Of a stretch of 64,000 bases of DNA, positions 43,901 through 55,333 are shown piece by piece (positions within the stretch are counted from its first letter, which is position 1; each line of letters begins with the position of its first letter). Under the pieces are notes generated by a model. It had not been told where the DNA came from and made no database searches. It saw only the letters and a program-made list of their open reading frames with translations. Origin of the DNA: Perkinsus olseni (taxonomy: Eukaryota; Perkinsozoa; Perkinsida); the NCBI GenBank assembly GCA_013115125.1, contig JABANN010000012.1, forward strand, positions 62,001-126,000, read 5' to 3'. Both the position numbers and the translations under genes were made by a program.

Positions 43901-46312
43901 GATCGGCTCCTTCTTCATCCTGAATCTTTGCGTGGGCGTTATTGTCGATAACTTCAATAAGATCAAGGCACAAGGGCAGTCGCTATTCCTTACACAAACG
44001 CAGCAGAAGTGGATCGAGCTTCAGAAGCAGCTGTACACTAAAAAGATATTCTTGGAGTTCGCGCATGTCAAGGTGCGCCTCATCAACACTTTCATCACCA
44101 TCGTCATTATCACCATCGTCATTATCACTCTCATCATTATCATTATTCACTCGACGACAGCCCTCCTCATTGTCGTCATTCACTACGACAGTATCATCTC
44201 ATCACTCCCATCGCCATCCTAAAGTCCGATTTCACCTCAGGACCTACCGATAAGCCGAAGGAAGATGTACTTCTTCTGCTCCAGCTCCAGGTTTGAAACT
44301 TTCATCATGGTCTGCATTCTTCTGAACACAGCGGTGACTGGCATGAAGGTGATGAGCCCAAGAGAAATAGCTTGCTCTGTGGATGATTCGACGATCATAG
44401 ATATTCCCACCCCCTTCGGATGCCTACAAGGCTACACTCACAGTCCTCAACTACATCTTTGCCTTCATCTTCACGGTGGAGGCCGCGCTGAAGCTGTACG
44501 CCACACGACGGTGGTACTTCTATGTAAGGCTGGGAGTGAGGATGCCTGTCCGATGATAATGGTGCTCGTTCAGGATGCCTGGAACTGCTTCGATTTCGTC
44601 TGTGTTGTCGCCACGGCCGCTGGGATTTTGGTAGATCTCTTGTCTACGGTCACGATCGGCACGCTGATGAGCGCCATTAGGATATTCCGCATAGCAAGGT
44701 CGGTCCCAGTATCAAACAAGTTCCCAAGACGGCTTCCTGTTTGCAGGCTCTTCCGCCTAGTGCGGTTTGCCAAAGGTCTTAACCAGCTGTTTATAGCCTT
44801 CGTTCTCTCAATACCGAAGCTCTTCAACGTCGCCATACTCCTCCTGCTGCTTCTTTTCCTCTTCACAGTAGTACCCATCTGTAGTGCTGCTCTCGACCAT
44901 TTATGAATATACTAATACAAGCCGTGATGGTTGCTGATTTAGGTACTTGGTGTTCGACTCTTCGGAGCCACCCAGTTTTCCGGTAGTCACGACGACCATG
45001 CAAATTTCCGCAACTTCTATCGGGGCTTCATGACCCTCGTGCGTTGCATGACAGGCGAGGTAGTGCGCGGCTGCTATCTTGATAGCGGACTGAGCCTCAG
45101 GGTTGGAACGAGATCATGCACAGTCTGGCCAAGGACTCCGAGTTCTTTGGTCTGGTCCTGCATCGACCCTGTGTTGACAGCTTCGATATCACAGTAGAAA
45201 ACTACCCAGAGGTGGGTCGGCACGCTCGAGAGTCTAACTGCGAGCGTCCAATTCCTGTTAGTTGCAACAGAAGTGCCTGATAGATCACCCAGTGCAGTGT
45301 GGGTCGCCAGTGTCCTTTATGTTCTTCATCGCATACACCTGCATCATCACTTTTGTCGTGCTTAATTTGGTGATAGCAGTCATTCTGGAAGGCTTCGAAG
45401 ATTCTACCAAGTCGGCTGAGAAGGTCCGAGGTTCAATTCCTTCCAGGGTCATTTTGAGTATTTTCCTCAGGACGTGGTTAACAAGTGCATAGACGTATGG
45501 AAGCAGTTCGATCCTCACTACGATATGGAGATCCCGATCGACTCAGCGGTCAGTCCCATCAGCTCCCTCCAGCCGATCACCTTCTGCGTGCTCAGATCGT
45601 GTTCATGGAGACTGTGAACTCTGAAGTGATGCGAGACAACCCAGAGCTTCGGAAGAGGATGATGAAGTACCGCCTCGAGCGGGGAGGGGGTACCCTTTAC
45701 CGCTCCATCCCGTTGAAGCAAGCCACCTTCTTACGGATGGAGATCAACTCCAATAAGAAGGTGCACGTCATGCCGCATCATCGCCGTTGTTGTGAACCTC
45801 CAGCTGGCCAGGTCCACTTCCTCAATGCTGTGTCATCGGCACTTCGCATGATGATGGTGCGGGACAACGCCTCCTTGATGGAAGAAGTAGGCTACCATGG
45901 GACTCTTCAGCATCTGTCGGGGAGGCGGTGTTTGTGTGCAATGAGAGTAATGCCGTCGGCTCAGATCGTGTCAATAGAGACGGGGCAGCATGCTTCGAGA
46001 GAGACACAGCAAATAGCGAAGGTTCGCGAGATGGTCATGACGCAGGCTAACGTGGTAGGGAGGAGGACGTTCATTGCCGTCGCGCCCACTGCCTTTACGA
46101 GCTGTCATGGGCAAGATCATTGCAGTAGGGATTTCGTTTATCAGACGGAGAAACGAGGCTCCTTCGTAGTGGAGGGCGCCCTGCCACCAAAAAAGAGTGT
46201 ATTTGCGAGCATCTTCCGCTTGAGACGTGAGGGTGCTCCGCTCGAACCCATGCTCCTGAGCGGGGGACTCTTTTCCTTCAGAGCCGCCTGCTCCAGCAGG
46301 GTCTGTGGATGA
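37999..46312 (+). CDS. Four-domain voltage-gated calcium channel alpha subunit (EEEE filter), multi-exon
   Basis: Starts [15 protein letters not shown] with a Pro/His run, and pre-S1 [10 protein letters not shown] spliced to [16 protein letters not shown] (domain I S1). Domain I: S4 [15 protein letters not shown]5 near 39,060, P-loop [11 protein letters not shown] (39,650), S6 [15 protein letters not shown] (40,000). Domain II: S4 [19 protein letters not shown]-loop [15 protein letters not shown]6 [13 protein letters not shown] (41,380). Domain III: 42,000-44,050, S4 [17 protein letters not shown]-loop ISTTEGWVDVMY, S6 [15 protein letters not shown]. Domain IV: 44,265-45,420, S4 [16 protein letters not shown]-loop [13 protein letters not shown]6 [14 protein letters not shown]. 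The tail has an EF-hand-like [10 protein letters not shown] and RMEINSNKK spliced to [11 protein letters not shown], as in Cav/Nav. Glu in all four filters predicts Ca selectivity. Many short introns; the exact C-terminus is uncertain. Confidence 0.88.
39760..39835 (-). other. Degenerate tRNA-like sequence in a channel intron
   Basis: On the minus strand there is a perfect B-box-like GGTTCGAATCC, preceded by GCCTCAGTTGAAGAGAGC (D-arm/A-box-like) and CTACC...GGTAG (anticodon-arm-like). The 5' and 3' acceptor strands are not complementary and the T-stem pairs poorly, so it is not a working tRNA. It could be a tRNA pseudogene or the head of a tRNA-derived SINE. Confidence 0.4.
41741..41773 (+). 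repeat. (GGT)11 microsatellite encoding poly-Gly in the calcium channel II-III linker
   Basis: Eleven GGT codons in frame in the linker between domains II and III of the channel, followed by GCTGAACCC. A perfect repeat of this length is likely to vary in length among strains. Confidence 0.9.
44075..44190. repeat. Imperfect (ATC)n trinucleotide tract in the channel III-IV intron
   Basis: Many CATCA, CATTATCA and CGTCATT units after the exon ending LEFAHVK. It lies in the presumed intron between domains III and IV. A long frame opens through it only because ATC repeats encode Ile. Confidence 0.6.
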
Positions 46313-47250
46313 GGTCTCGGACGAGCCTTCAGAGCCCACCGGTGAGTCACCACAGTTCTTGTAGAGACACACGAGCGTTCGTCCCGGGGTTCAGGACCGA
46401 GGGCTGGCGAAGTTGACGGAGAGATTTCTGGTACGCAACTTGTGCAGCATGTAGCGGCAGCGAGGATACAGCATGCAATGAGAGAGTGAGATGAAGCTCT
46501 TTGACCAGCAAGAATTATACTGATCATTCCAGGTGCATGAGGTCCAGGCGAAGGCAAAGTGGACACAGTTGCCAAGCAGGAGGCTGCCCTATACAGCAGG
46601 ACGAGAGGATGCCCGCAGCGGGGTGATCACGCTAGTGTATATTGTCCCGTAATGTAAAGTCATGAGTGTATGCTGCTGTAAGATTTACTCAAGAATCTGC
46701 ATCTAATATGTTGAGTACAGTTGGTGTCTCGAGGAGAGGCAGAAGACTGTGTGCATGTCATGGACTCCGATAAGGCAGGGATGCTTGCAGTGCACTCTAC
46801 CGCGACGAAAGGTCTTGCTGCAGTGGTCGTCGTGTTTCTGAGACGACGCTTGCACTATAACTCAGTACAATGTGGCTCTTGGAGACGGTGCTCAAAGAGT
46901 GATGACATCGGACTCGCGAGGAGCTCGGGGATGATGCTTGCTCAATGGCGTGACGAGAAATTCGGAAACCGATGCCCGGGACAATTGGGCCAACGAAGAG
47001 CAAACGCGCACAAACAGCAAATGTGGATAGAGAGTTGCTACTATCGATCGAGGGATTCGCGGTACGCAGCAGGAGTTAGTTGCCACTATAGTCCAAGCTA
47101 ATATTCGTGACGCCACAGCTTGTGCATGCGTGCGTGTCTTGGCCACTTCCGAGTGACTTCGATACGGGCACTATGAGGACCCGGCAGTCTGAGTACGCAC
47201 TTGTGGAGCCTTGGCCGACTGTGAGGGTATCAGTTGTATTTTTACGTACA
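46313..47250. other. Gap between the calcium channel and the first GH30 gene
   Basis: Contains the 3' end of the channel transcript and the 5' flank of the GH30 gene. No other exon was recognised on either strand. Confidence 0.45.
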
Positions 47251-49521
47251 ATGAGAGCCTTGCCTCTGACAACACTCTTCACGATCCCGTGCATCGTGCT
47301 GTTGCTCAGCTTAGCAGGCTGTAGCAGCAATGGAGGTGCAACTACTACGGCCCCAGCGACGAGCACTGCACCAACCACCGCTCCAGTAGTGACCACTACA
47401 CCCATCCCTCAGGGGGCCGTGGCGTAAGAGAACACTGCCTGGTCGAGTTGGAGCCGCCGTCCTTAGGTACGTCACCTCCGAGAGTGGTGGAAATATGACG
47501 CGCCGTTCTGTTACTGTTGATAATGGACCGGCAACTACCTACCACGTTAGATTGAACTCTGGTAAGCCTACAGGGAATCGTCCTGTGGGAGAGGGCGCTG
47601 GGAGCGCCAAACACGGCCCGTGTGGCGATCATTCAATGATGTTGTGAAGTTGGGGTCTGCTTGGGTGGATTTCTATCTGCCTAATTCTCAGCGTCGTTGA
47701 ACCATCGGCCAGTTGAAGGGTTCGGAGGTGCCTTCACAGCGGCATCTGCTGTCAATTACAAGAAGTTGAGTGATGAAGATAAACGCAGATTCATTGAGTT
47801 GTGAGTATCTGGTTACTTCGGTCATTCTAAGCATCCTTTGAGTAGATACTTCGGTCAGAGCGGCCTACGCTACACTATGGGTAGAATACCAATCAACTCG
47901 TGTGATTTTAGTCCGTACACTTACAACTTCGACAACGTCTCTGATGATTTCACTTTGGAACACTTCGATGATTCTTTGAAGGGAGATGAAGACACCGGGA
48001 TGATTCAACTCCTTCACGACGCCTTGGCGGAGACACCACTGAAATTATTCGGTAATCCATCCCATGCTTGGTGGAGAATCGGTACGTCTCACGTGTGTAG
48101 GAAGCCCGTGGTCCCCACCGTACTGGATGAAGGCTGGTAATCACCCGATGGTCGGCAGCCCCAATCCCTGCCTCAAGCAGGATAAGAAATATAAACAAGT
48201 CTGGGCCGACTACTTCGTCAAATGGGTATGCGCTGTTACGTTTCCGTTCCCGCACTTTCCCTTCTCCCCATCAGATTCAGTCATACGAGAAGAAGAACAT
48301 TTCCATTTGGGGCGTCACACAGCAGAATGAGCCAATGTAAGTCATCGCTCTCCTATACCATGAGGGCCTCATGGTGAGGCAGCTCTTAGGGGTGTACACT
48401 CATTCACTCAGGTTTTATTCGAACGCGCGATGGGAGGCTTGCTCATACGACCCCGCCAATCAGACCGAGTTCATCAGGGACTACTTAGGACCTACCCTGA
48501 ACAAAACTTTCGGCGATAGAGTTAAACTCATGTACATGGACTTCGTCAGAAATCTTCTCATGGAGGTCTCTGACGTCCTCCTACAGGACAGCAAGGCTGC
48601 ACAGTGAGTCTTTCCTCGTCAGGGCTGGATAAAGATGGGCATTGGCCATCATCGCAGGCACGTCTACGGTGCCGGGGTGCATTGGTACGGTTTGAATAGC
48701 ATCGATACTCTCGAGGCGTTCAAGACCAAATACGGCAGTAAATATGCTGTTTGGGGGACTGAAGCAAGTAGGCAGGGTTTTCAGCTGGCAATTTCACAAT
48801 GAAGATACATGACCTACTCAGGCACCTGCTACCCGGAGGACCGTTTTTTCAATACACCATGGAAGAGAGCTGCCCGTTATGTTCACGGTGTGATTGTAGA
48901 CTTCGTACACGGTGGAGGAACTGGCTGGGTGGACTGGAATCTTCTTCTCGACGAGATAGCAGCGCAAGACGTACGTCCGCTCATCCTTATGACTGACTTC
49001 CTATAGCGATCGCCACACTTTTGGTTAATCATTGTCAGAATCGCGGGGGTCCGAATCACGCTGACAACTATTGCTTTGCACACATTCACATCAACAACGC
49101 GAGTCAGCTTGTGGTACAGAAGATGTCCGTACCGGTCTCTCCGGTATCGTTGTATCAGATACACCCGTCTTACTACACCTTTGGGCACATCACCAAGTTT
49201 GTCGCTCCTGGCGCTAGAATGGTTACGTCTCTGAATGTGTCTAAGTCTGAACCAAGCTCAATCTTCACTATCGATACCCTAGAGGCCATGGCCTTCGTGA
49301 ATGAAGCCAAAACAGAGTTGGAAGTTATCGTAAGCCAATTGAACGAGTGCCCCTCCATCTGCGGTTCCCAATCCCAGGTGCTCAGCAGTCAGGAGGACGA
49401 CATATCCGATCTGATCACCGAGGTCCAACTGCCAGGCGGGCAGTATCAGACCATTCACGTTGGTAAAGTCTCCGGCTACAGTGTTACCACCGTTCTACTC
49501 CCCGGAACTTTCTCGGGCTGA
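47251..49521 (+). CDS. GH30 glucosylceramidase-like glycosidase, copy 1, secreted, multi-exon
   Basis: Exon 1 encodes a signal peptide (MRALPLTTLFTIPCIVLLLS, then LAGC) and a Thr/Pro-rich linker. Exon 2 encodes YVTSESGGNMTRRSVTVD (an N-terminal beta segment). Later exons give VEGFGGAFTAASAVNYKKL, YFGQSGLRYTMGRIPINSCD with FSPYTYNFDNV, SPWSPPYWMKAGNHPM and ISIWGVTQQNEP (acid/base Glu in T-x-Q-N-E-P). Then come WEACSYDPANQTEFIRDYLG, VHWYGLNSIDTLEAFKTKYG, VWGTEAS (nucleophile Glu), GTGWVDWNLLLDEIA, NRGGPNHADNYC and YYTFGHITKFVAPGARMV. The last is the C-terminal beta-sandwich, ending LLPGTFSG. These are the hallmarks of family GH30, which cleaves glucosylceramide or related beta-glucosides. Verified introns are about 49-52 nt. 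Both catalytic Glu are present, so it may be active. It is the first of three tandem copies. Confidence 0.88.
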
Positions 49522-51220
49522 GATTTTTTCTCCACCACTACCCCTGTTCGCTTCATGCAGGGGAGTACTGAACTTTTGCTTTCATTGCTCCCGATACACC
49601 ATATTGAGTGTTTCGAGCCTTTGTCGACCGAAGATGGTCAATTTCTATCACACATCATACCAAAGAATCGTGTTTCGTTGCACAGTATACCTTAACCATG
49701 GGCATTGCCTGCCCCTTCAGTATATCTCATGCGATGTCTGGTGGCGTGAATGATTTTAACTGGATAATGCTCGCTCGGCTATCTGCAAATGACTCGAAGG
49801 GAAATTCTCAGACTGAGAATCTCAGTCATGAGTAACACCTTTCAAGTAGCCAATGCCAAAAATTACAAAGGCGACCTTAGCAATTTCTGGCGTTCGTTCC
49901 TCACAACAAAAAGGGATACGCTTATTGATGCAGAGAAACCTACTCTGATTCTGATTATCGACCCGAGTTCCACGTGTCAAAACTCCGAACTGCGAAGTGC
50001 TGGCGTGATGATGGTGGTCGAGGGAGTGAGGCGCTTCGCAACAGTTTAGGAAGCGCATTGCCAATATAGGTGCCTCACCTCGAGGTCTCAAGTGAAACTG
50101 AGCTCCTGTTTCTGAGGACGCAGGTGACATCCTCAGTGGCTCGACGCCGACAGTTGGCCGGCAGCACAGCTATGCAGTGTTTAATGCACCCTGTAGGAAC
50201 AACCGACCCCAGATCGAGCAATCGCCTACCCCTCTCCAAGGCGGGTTAGCTGTGCGGTATAGCCTGTAGCCGAGTAGATCTGGATGCCACATGAAGTTTT
50301 GAAGGCCACGAAGCGGAAGCGAAGTGCTAGGAGGTGCAAATCCGCCCGATTTCTTCATCTGTCTCCGTTGCTGTCGGCTCATCGCAGCTCCCTTCGATTG
50401 CTGCTGCCCGTTATCCTTCTTGCCACCTTCAGGACTTGAAGTTCTGGTCCTTCGGTGGGCTTTACTGGTTCAGTTGACGCATATCAACTTCTTTCGTGTC
50501 TCAGCCCAGGACTTGCCGCCATACTCGGGAATGTCGCAGCATAAGCTCTCTCGTAGGTACCCTCAGTGGTCGTACGGCTGAGCTGAAGAAGAAGAAAAAC
50601 GTTAAAGTGAAATTGAATCGGATACATGAGTTCGGTGAGACTGCGCAGAGATCTGCTTCACTGAAGATGCGCTATTATACCTTCATTCATCGGACGAAGC
50701 AGGTATAGAGCTGAAATTCGAGCAGGAGTTACGGGGCTTGTTCCCCTCAACTGGGACTGCGCCACGAAATTACACGCCTACGCATGAGCCGACCCTGAGG
50801 TCCAGGTTTGGAAAGTATTCCGAACCATCCCCGGTAGTGGGTATGCGGAGGAATTGGTCATCCTGAGTGCTTCTGGCGTGATGCGCGGCGTCTGTCTACG
50901 GTAAAAACGAGGATCGTAGGTGGCCAGACGGTGCGAATTCTGAGCTGTCCGGGTCCGTAGACATCATTAACAAAATCATTCCCGATGAAAATCTGAGTGG
51001 TATGAAAATACCGTCGCCACTAGCGACTCGCCAGGAATCGAACTCGGGTCCCTTACCATCCACGGTATCCTTGGAATGGACTGGTCACCAGTCACTGGTG
51101 CGCTGCGTGTAGGATCCAAATCGCCGCCAATCCTAACGGCAACAAGTGCCAGGCTTATGAATTATATCAAGGACTCCCCTGAGCAACCACTAGGTCCCGT
51201 TAAGAAGTTGTGGTGGAGAT
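47666..51220 (+). repeat. Tandem duplication unit 1 (GH30 gene body plus 3' flank)
   Basis: From exon 3 of GH30 copy 1 through about 1.7 kb of 3' flank, this block is colinear with 51238-55113, with only scattered substitutions and a few indels. In the 3' flank (49522-51218), several short frames are shared by both units but are not convincing genes. Examples are a 70-codon minus frame starting MSRQQRRQMKKSGGFAPP and a lysine-rich plus frame KKKKNVKVKLNRIHEFGE. The flank also holds a tRNA-like 3' half near 51024-51108. Confidence 0.85.
51024..51108 (-). other. tRNA-like 3' half (B-box) in duplication unit 1
   Basis: On the minus strand GGGACCCGAGTTCGATTCCT followed by GGCGAGTC resembles the T-arm and acceptor of a tRNA with a B-box. 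The T-stem pairs only partly and no matching 5' acceptor strand is found. The same sequence recurs at 54891-54973 in unit 2. It may be a tRNA pseudogene or SINE remnant. Confidence 0.35.
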
Positions 51221-53080
51221 GGTCGCTTCTTCTAAGAAGCGATTTCTATCTTCCCAATCCTCAGGCTCGTTGAACCATCGACCAGTTGAGGGGTTCGGAG
51301 GGGCCTTCACAGCGGCATCTGCTGTGAATTACAAGAAGTTGGGTGATGAAGATAAACGCAAGTTCATCGAGTTGTGAGTATCTGGTTACTTTGGTCATTC
51401 TGGGCATCCTTTGAGTAGATACTTCGGTCGAAGTGGCCTACTCTACACTATGGGTAGAATACCAATCAACTCCTGTGACTTTAGTCCGTACACTTACAAC
51501 TTCGACAACGTCTCTGATGATTTCACTTTGGAACACTTCGATGATTCTTTGAAGGGAGATGAAGACACCGGGATGATCCAACTTATCCACGACGCCTTGG
51601 CGGAGACAAAACTGAAATTATTTGGTAATCCATCCCATGGTCCGTGGAGAATCGGTACGTCTCACTTGTGTAGGAACCCCGTGGTCCCCCCCGTACTGGA
51701 TGAAGGCTGGTAATCACCCGATGGTCGGCAGTCCTAATCCATGCCTCAAGCAGGATAAGAAATATAAACAAGCCTGGGCCGACTACTTCGTCAAGTGGGT
51801 ATGCGCTGTTACGTTTCCGTTCCCGCATTTTCCATTCTCCCCATCAGATTCAGTCATACGAGAAGAAGAATATCTCCATTTGGGGCGTCACACAGCAGAA
51901 TGAGCCCATGTAAGTCATCGCTCGTCTATACCATTGGGCAGCTCCCAGGGGTGTACACTCATTCACTCAGGTTTTATTCGAACACGCGATGGGAGGCTTG
52001 CTCATACGACCCCGCCAATCAGACCGAGTTCATCAGGGACTACTTAGGACCTACCCTGAAAAAAGCTTTCGGCGATAGAGTTAAACTTATGTACATGGAC
52101 TATATCAGAAATCTTCTCATGGAGGTCTCCGACGTCCTCCTACAGGACAGCAAGGCCGCACAGTGAGTTCCTCTGGTCAGGGTTGGATAAGGATGGGGCA
52201 TTGGCCATCATCGCAGGTACGTCTACGGTGCCGGGGTGCATTGGTACGGTTTGAATAGCATCGATACTCTTGAGGCGTTCAAGACCAAATACGGCAGTCA
52301 ATATGCTGTTTGGGGGACCGAAGCAAGTAGGCAGGGTTTTCAGCTGGCCATTTCACAATGAAGATACATGACCTACTCAGGCACCTGCTACCCGGAGGAC
52401 CGTTTTTTCAATACACCATGGAAGAGAGCTGCCCGTTATGTTCACGGTGTGATTGTAGACTTCGTACACGGTGGAGGAACTGGCTGGGTGGACTGGAATC
52501 TTCTTCTCGACGAGATAGCAGCGCAAGACGTACGTCCGCTCATCCTTATGACTGACTTCCTATAGCGATCGCCTCACTTCTGGTTAATCATTGTCAGAAT
52601 CGCGGGGGTCCGAATCACGCTGACAACTATTGCTTTGCACACATCCACATTGACAACGCGAGTCAGCTTGTGGTACAGAAGATGTCCGTACCGGTCTCTC
52701 CGGTATTGTGGTATCAGGTACACCCGTCTTACTACACCTTTGGGCACATCACCAAGTTTGTCGCTCCCGGTGCTAGAATGGTTACGTCTATGAATGTGTC
52801 TAAGTCTGAACCAAGCTCAATCTTCACTATCGATACCCTAGAGGCCATGGCCTTCGTGAATGAAGCCAAAACAGAGTTGGAAGTTATCGTAAGCCAATTG
52901 AACGAGTGCCCCTCCCTCTACGGTTGCCAATCCCAGGTGCTCAGCAGTCAGGAGGACGACATAACCGATCTGATCATCGAGGTCCAACTGCCAGGCGGGC
53001 AGTATCAGACCATTCACGTTGGTAAAGTCCCCGGCTACAGTGTTACCACCGTTCTACTCCCCGGAACTTTCTCGGGCTGA
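51219..53080 (+). CDS. GH30 glucosylceramidase-like glycosidase, copy 2, lacking the signal-peptide exons
   Basis: Near-identical to copy 1 from exon 3 onward: VEGFGGAFTAASAVNYKKLG, YFGRSGLLYTMGRIPINSCD, SPWSPPYWMKAGNHPM, acid/base Glu in ISIWGVTQQNEP, nucleophile Glu in VWGTEAS, TGWVDWNLLLDEIA, YYTFGHITKFVAPGARMV, and the same stop context. The two 5' exons of copies 1 and 3 (signal peptide, first beta segment) were not found upstream. An in-frame ATG at 51219 opens directly into exon 3 (MVASSKKRFLSSQSSGSL), reading through what is an intron end in the other copies. If expressed it would lack a secretion signal. It may instead be a 5'-truncated gene without a promoter of its own. Catalytic residues are intact. 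Confidence 0.75.
51223..51242. repeat. Short perfect inverted repeat at the start of GH30 copy 2
   Basis: TCGCTTCTTCTAAGAAGCGA forms a 9-bp stem with a 2-nt loop. The same position in copies 1 and 3 does not form this hairpin. It sits at the junction where unit 2 begins. Confidence 0.8.
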
Positions 53081-54419
53081 GATTCTTCCTCCACCACTAC
53101 TCCTGTTCGCTTCATGCGGGGGAGTACTGAACTTTTGCTTTCATTGCTCCCGATACACCATATTGAGTGTTTCGAGCCTTTGTCGACCGAAGATGGTCAA
53201 TTTCTATCACACATCATACCAAAGAATCGTGTTTCGTTGCACAGTATACCTTAACCATGGGTATTGCCTCCCCCTTCAGTATATCTCATGCGATGTCTGG
53301 TGGCGTGAATGATTTTAACTGGATAATGCTCGCTCGGCTATCTGCAAATGACTCGAAGGGAGATTCTCAGACTGAGAATCTCAGTCATGAGTAACACCTT
53401 TCAAGTAGCCAATGCCAAAAATTACAAAGGCGACCTTAGCATTTCTGGCGTTCGTTCCTCACAACAAAAAGGGATACGCTTATTGATGCGGAGAAACCTA
53501 CTCTGATTCCGATTATCGACCCGAGTTCCACGTTTCAAAACTCCGAACTGCGAAGTGATGATGGTGGTCGAGGGAGTGAGGCGCTTCGCAACAGTTTAGG
53601 AAGCGCATTGCCAATATAGGTGCCTCACCTCGAGGTCTCAAGTGAAACTGAGCCCCTGTTTCTGAGGACGCAGGTGACATCCTCAGTGACTCGACGCCGA
53701 CAGTTGGCCGGCAGCACAGCTACGCAGTGTTTAATGCACCCTGTAGGAACAACCGACCCCAGATCGAGCAATCGCCTACCCCTCTCCAAGGCGGGTTAGC
53801 TGTGCGGTATAGCCTGTAGCCGAGTAGATCTCGATGCCACATGAAGTTTTGGAGGGCACGAAGCGGAAGCGAAGTGCTAGGAGGTGCAAATCCGCCCGAT
53901 TTCTTCATCTGTCTCCGTTGCTGTCGGCTCATCGCAGCTCCCTTCGATTGCTGCTGCCCGTTATTCTTCTTGCCACCTTCAGGACCTGAAGTTCAGGTCC
54001 TTCGGTGGGCTTTACTGGTTCAGCTGATGCGTATCAACTTCGTTCGTGTCTCAGCCCAGGACTTGCCGCCATACTCGGGAATGTAGCAGCATAAGCTCTC
54101 TCGTAGGTACCCTCAGTGGTCGTACGGCTGAGCTGAAGAAGAAGAAAAACGTTAAAGTGAAATTGAATCGGATACATGAGTTCGGTGAGACTGCGCAGAG
54201 ATCTGCTTCACTGAAGATGCGCTATTATACCTTCATTCATCGGGCGAAGCAGGTATAGAGCTGAAATTCGAGCAGGAGTTACGGGGCTTGTTCCCCTCAA
54301 CTGGGACTGCGCCACGAAATTACACGCCTACGCATGAGCCGACCCTGAGGTCCACGTTTGGAAAGTATTCCGAACCATCCCCGGTAGTGGGTATGCGGAG
54401 GAATTGGTCATCCTGAGTG

Positions 54420-54737
54420 AGGAGAGAGCGCGTTTGCTCACCCCGTGGAACGTAGCGGAGGGGGAGTAGGAGGAGGAGGGAAGATTGGAAATCTGTCACT
54501 GTACGGAAACGCTCGCGGCAGAGACAGCCGCGGCAGTGCTTTGTGAAATTGTACAAGCTCAGGGAGGAGGCATGCTGGCTTTTTCTACCAGTCCAACGTC
54601 GAGAACTTCCTTTGAGGCATGTTGATGCGCATGAGGCGCTCTGCAGCCCTGCAGTGACAGTCACTGCGGTGACTGAGTCACTGAGTGACTGCAGGGCAGT
54701 CGTTGCCTTTCGTGTTACGGTAGCATTGTTACCTGCT
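54420..54737. other. Extra segment of about 320 bp in unit 2 (insertion, or deletion from unit 1)
   Basis: Unit 1 reads CTGAGTGCTTCTGG across the point where unit 2 has about 320 extra bases between CTGAGTG and CTTCTGG. The segment contains a strong hairpin cluster at 54646-54697. No coding signal. Confidence 0.7.
54646..54697. repeat. Nested hairpin cluster
   Basis: GCCCTGCAGT and ACTGCAGGGC are perfect 10-bp arms. The 32 bases between are themselves made of interleaved GTGACTGAGTCACTGAGTGAC-type palindromes that could form alternative stems. Confidence 0.8.
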
Positions 54738-54890
54738 TCTGGTGAGATGAGCGGCGTCTGTCTACGGTAAAAACGAGGATCGTAGGTTGCCAGACGGTGC
54801 GAATTCCGAGCTGTCCGGGTCCGTAGACATCATTAACAAAATCATTCCCGATGAAAATCTGAGTGGTATGAAAATACCGTCGCCACTGGC

Positions 54891-54973
54891 GACTCGCCAG
54901 GAATCGAACTCGGGTCCCTTACCATTCACGGTATCCTTGAAATGGACTGGTCACCAGTCACTGGTGCGCTGCG
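54891..54973 (-). other. tRNA-like 3' half (B-box) in duplication unit 2
   Basis: Second copy of the sequence at 51024-51108, carried along by the duplication. It contains the same GAGTTCGATTCC box and lacks a pairing 5' acceptor. Confidence 0.35.
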
Positions 54974-54994
54974 TGTAGGATCCAAATCGCCGCC

Positions 54995-55011
54995 AATCCT
55001 AAGTTAGGATT
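54995..55011. repeat. Hairpin created by a 14-nt insertion in unit 2
   Basis: AATCCTAA-G-TTAGGATT, a perfect 8-bp stem. Unit 1 has AATCCTAACGGC at this point, without the insertion. Confidence 0.85.
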
Positions 55012-55055
55012 CCTAACGGCAACAAGTGCCAGGCGTATGAATTATATCAAGGACT

Positions 55056-55070
55056 CCCCTGACTCAGGGG
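55056..55070. repeat. Hairpin created by a second 14-nt insertion in unit 2
   Basis: CCCCTGA-C-TCAGGGG, a perfect 7-bp stem. Unit 1 has CCCCTGAGCAACC here, so CTCAGGGGCCGTGA is the extra segment. Confidence 0.85.
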
Positions 55071-55277
55071 CCGTGAGCAACCACTTGGTCCGGTTAAGAA
55101 GTTGTGGTGGAGATGAGAGTTTCAAACCACTCGGGAAAAGCCCCCTGTCCAGTGGGTGGTGGTGGAGTAACAGTATCAGATCGAGCTTCCATCTAAAATC
55201 CCCACAGATCCTGCATACCGACAAGCGTCGGGATACGCAGTCTTCACCGGATGACGAATGAGCGAGTCGGTGGCTGC

Positions 55278-55314
55278 GATCTATCAGAACTTTTCATAGA
55301 AGTTCTCATAGATC
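55278..55314. repeat. Inverted repeat with 15-nt arms
   Basis: Arms GATCTATCAGAACTT and AAGTTCTCATAGATC pair with a single mismatch around a 7-nt loop. Confidence 0.8.
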
Positions 55315-55333
55315 TCTTGCCCGCGGGGGGAAG

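Larger units (their letters stand above)
51238..55113 (+). repeat. Tandem duplication unit 2 (GH30 gene body plus 3' flank)
   Basis: Colinear with unit 1 at 47666-51220. It differs by an extra block of about 320 bases at 54,420-54,737 and by two 14-base insertions, near 55,001 and 55,061, that each create a perfect hairpin. It ends near 55,113, shortly before the retrotransposon fossil. No real gene was recognised in the 53081-55113 flank. Confidence 0.85.

Noticed and set aside
45430-45452. tRNA B-box-like GGTTCAATTCC in the channel's last exons
   Set aside because: No other tRNA arm around it. It lies within the intron that follows the [14 protein letters not shown] exon and is a chance match.
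54320-54664. 114-codon minus frame across the extra segment of unit 2
   Set aside because: It bridges duplicated flank and the 320-bp extra block, with no recognisable domain and no counterpart in unit 1.
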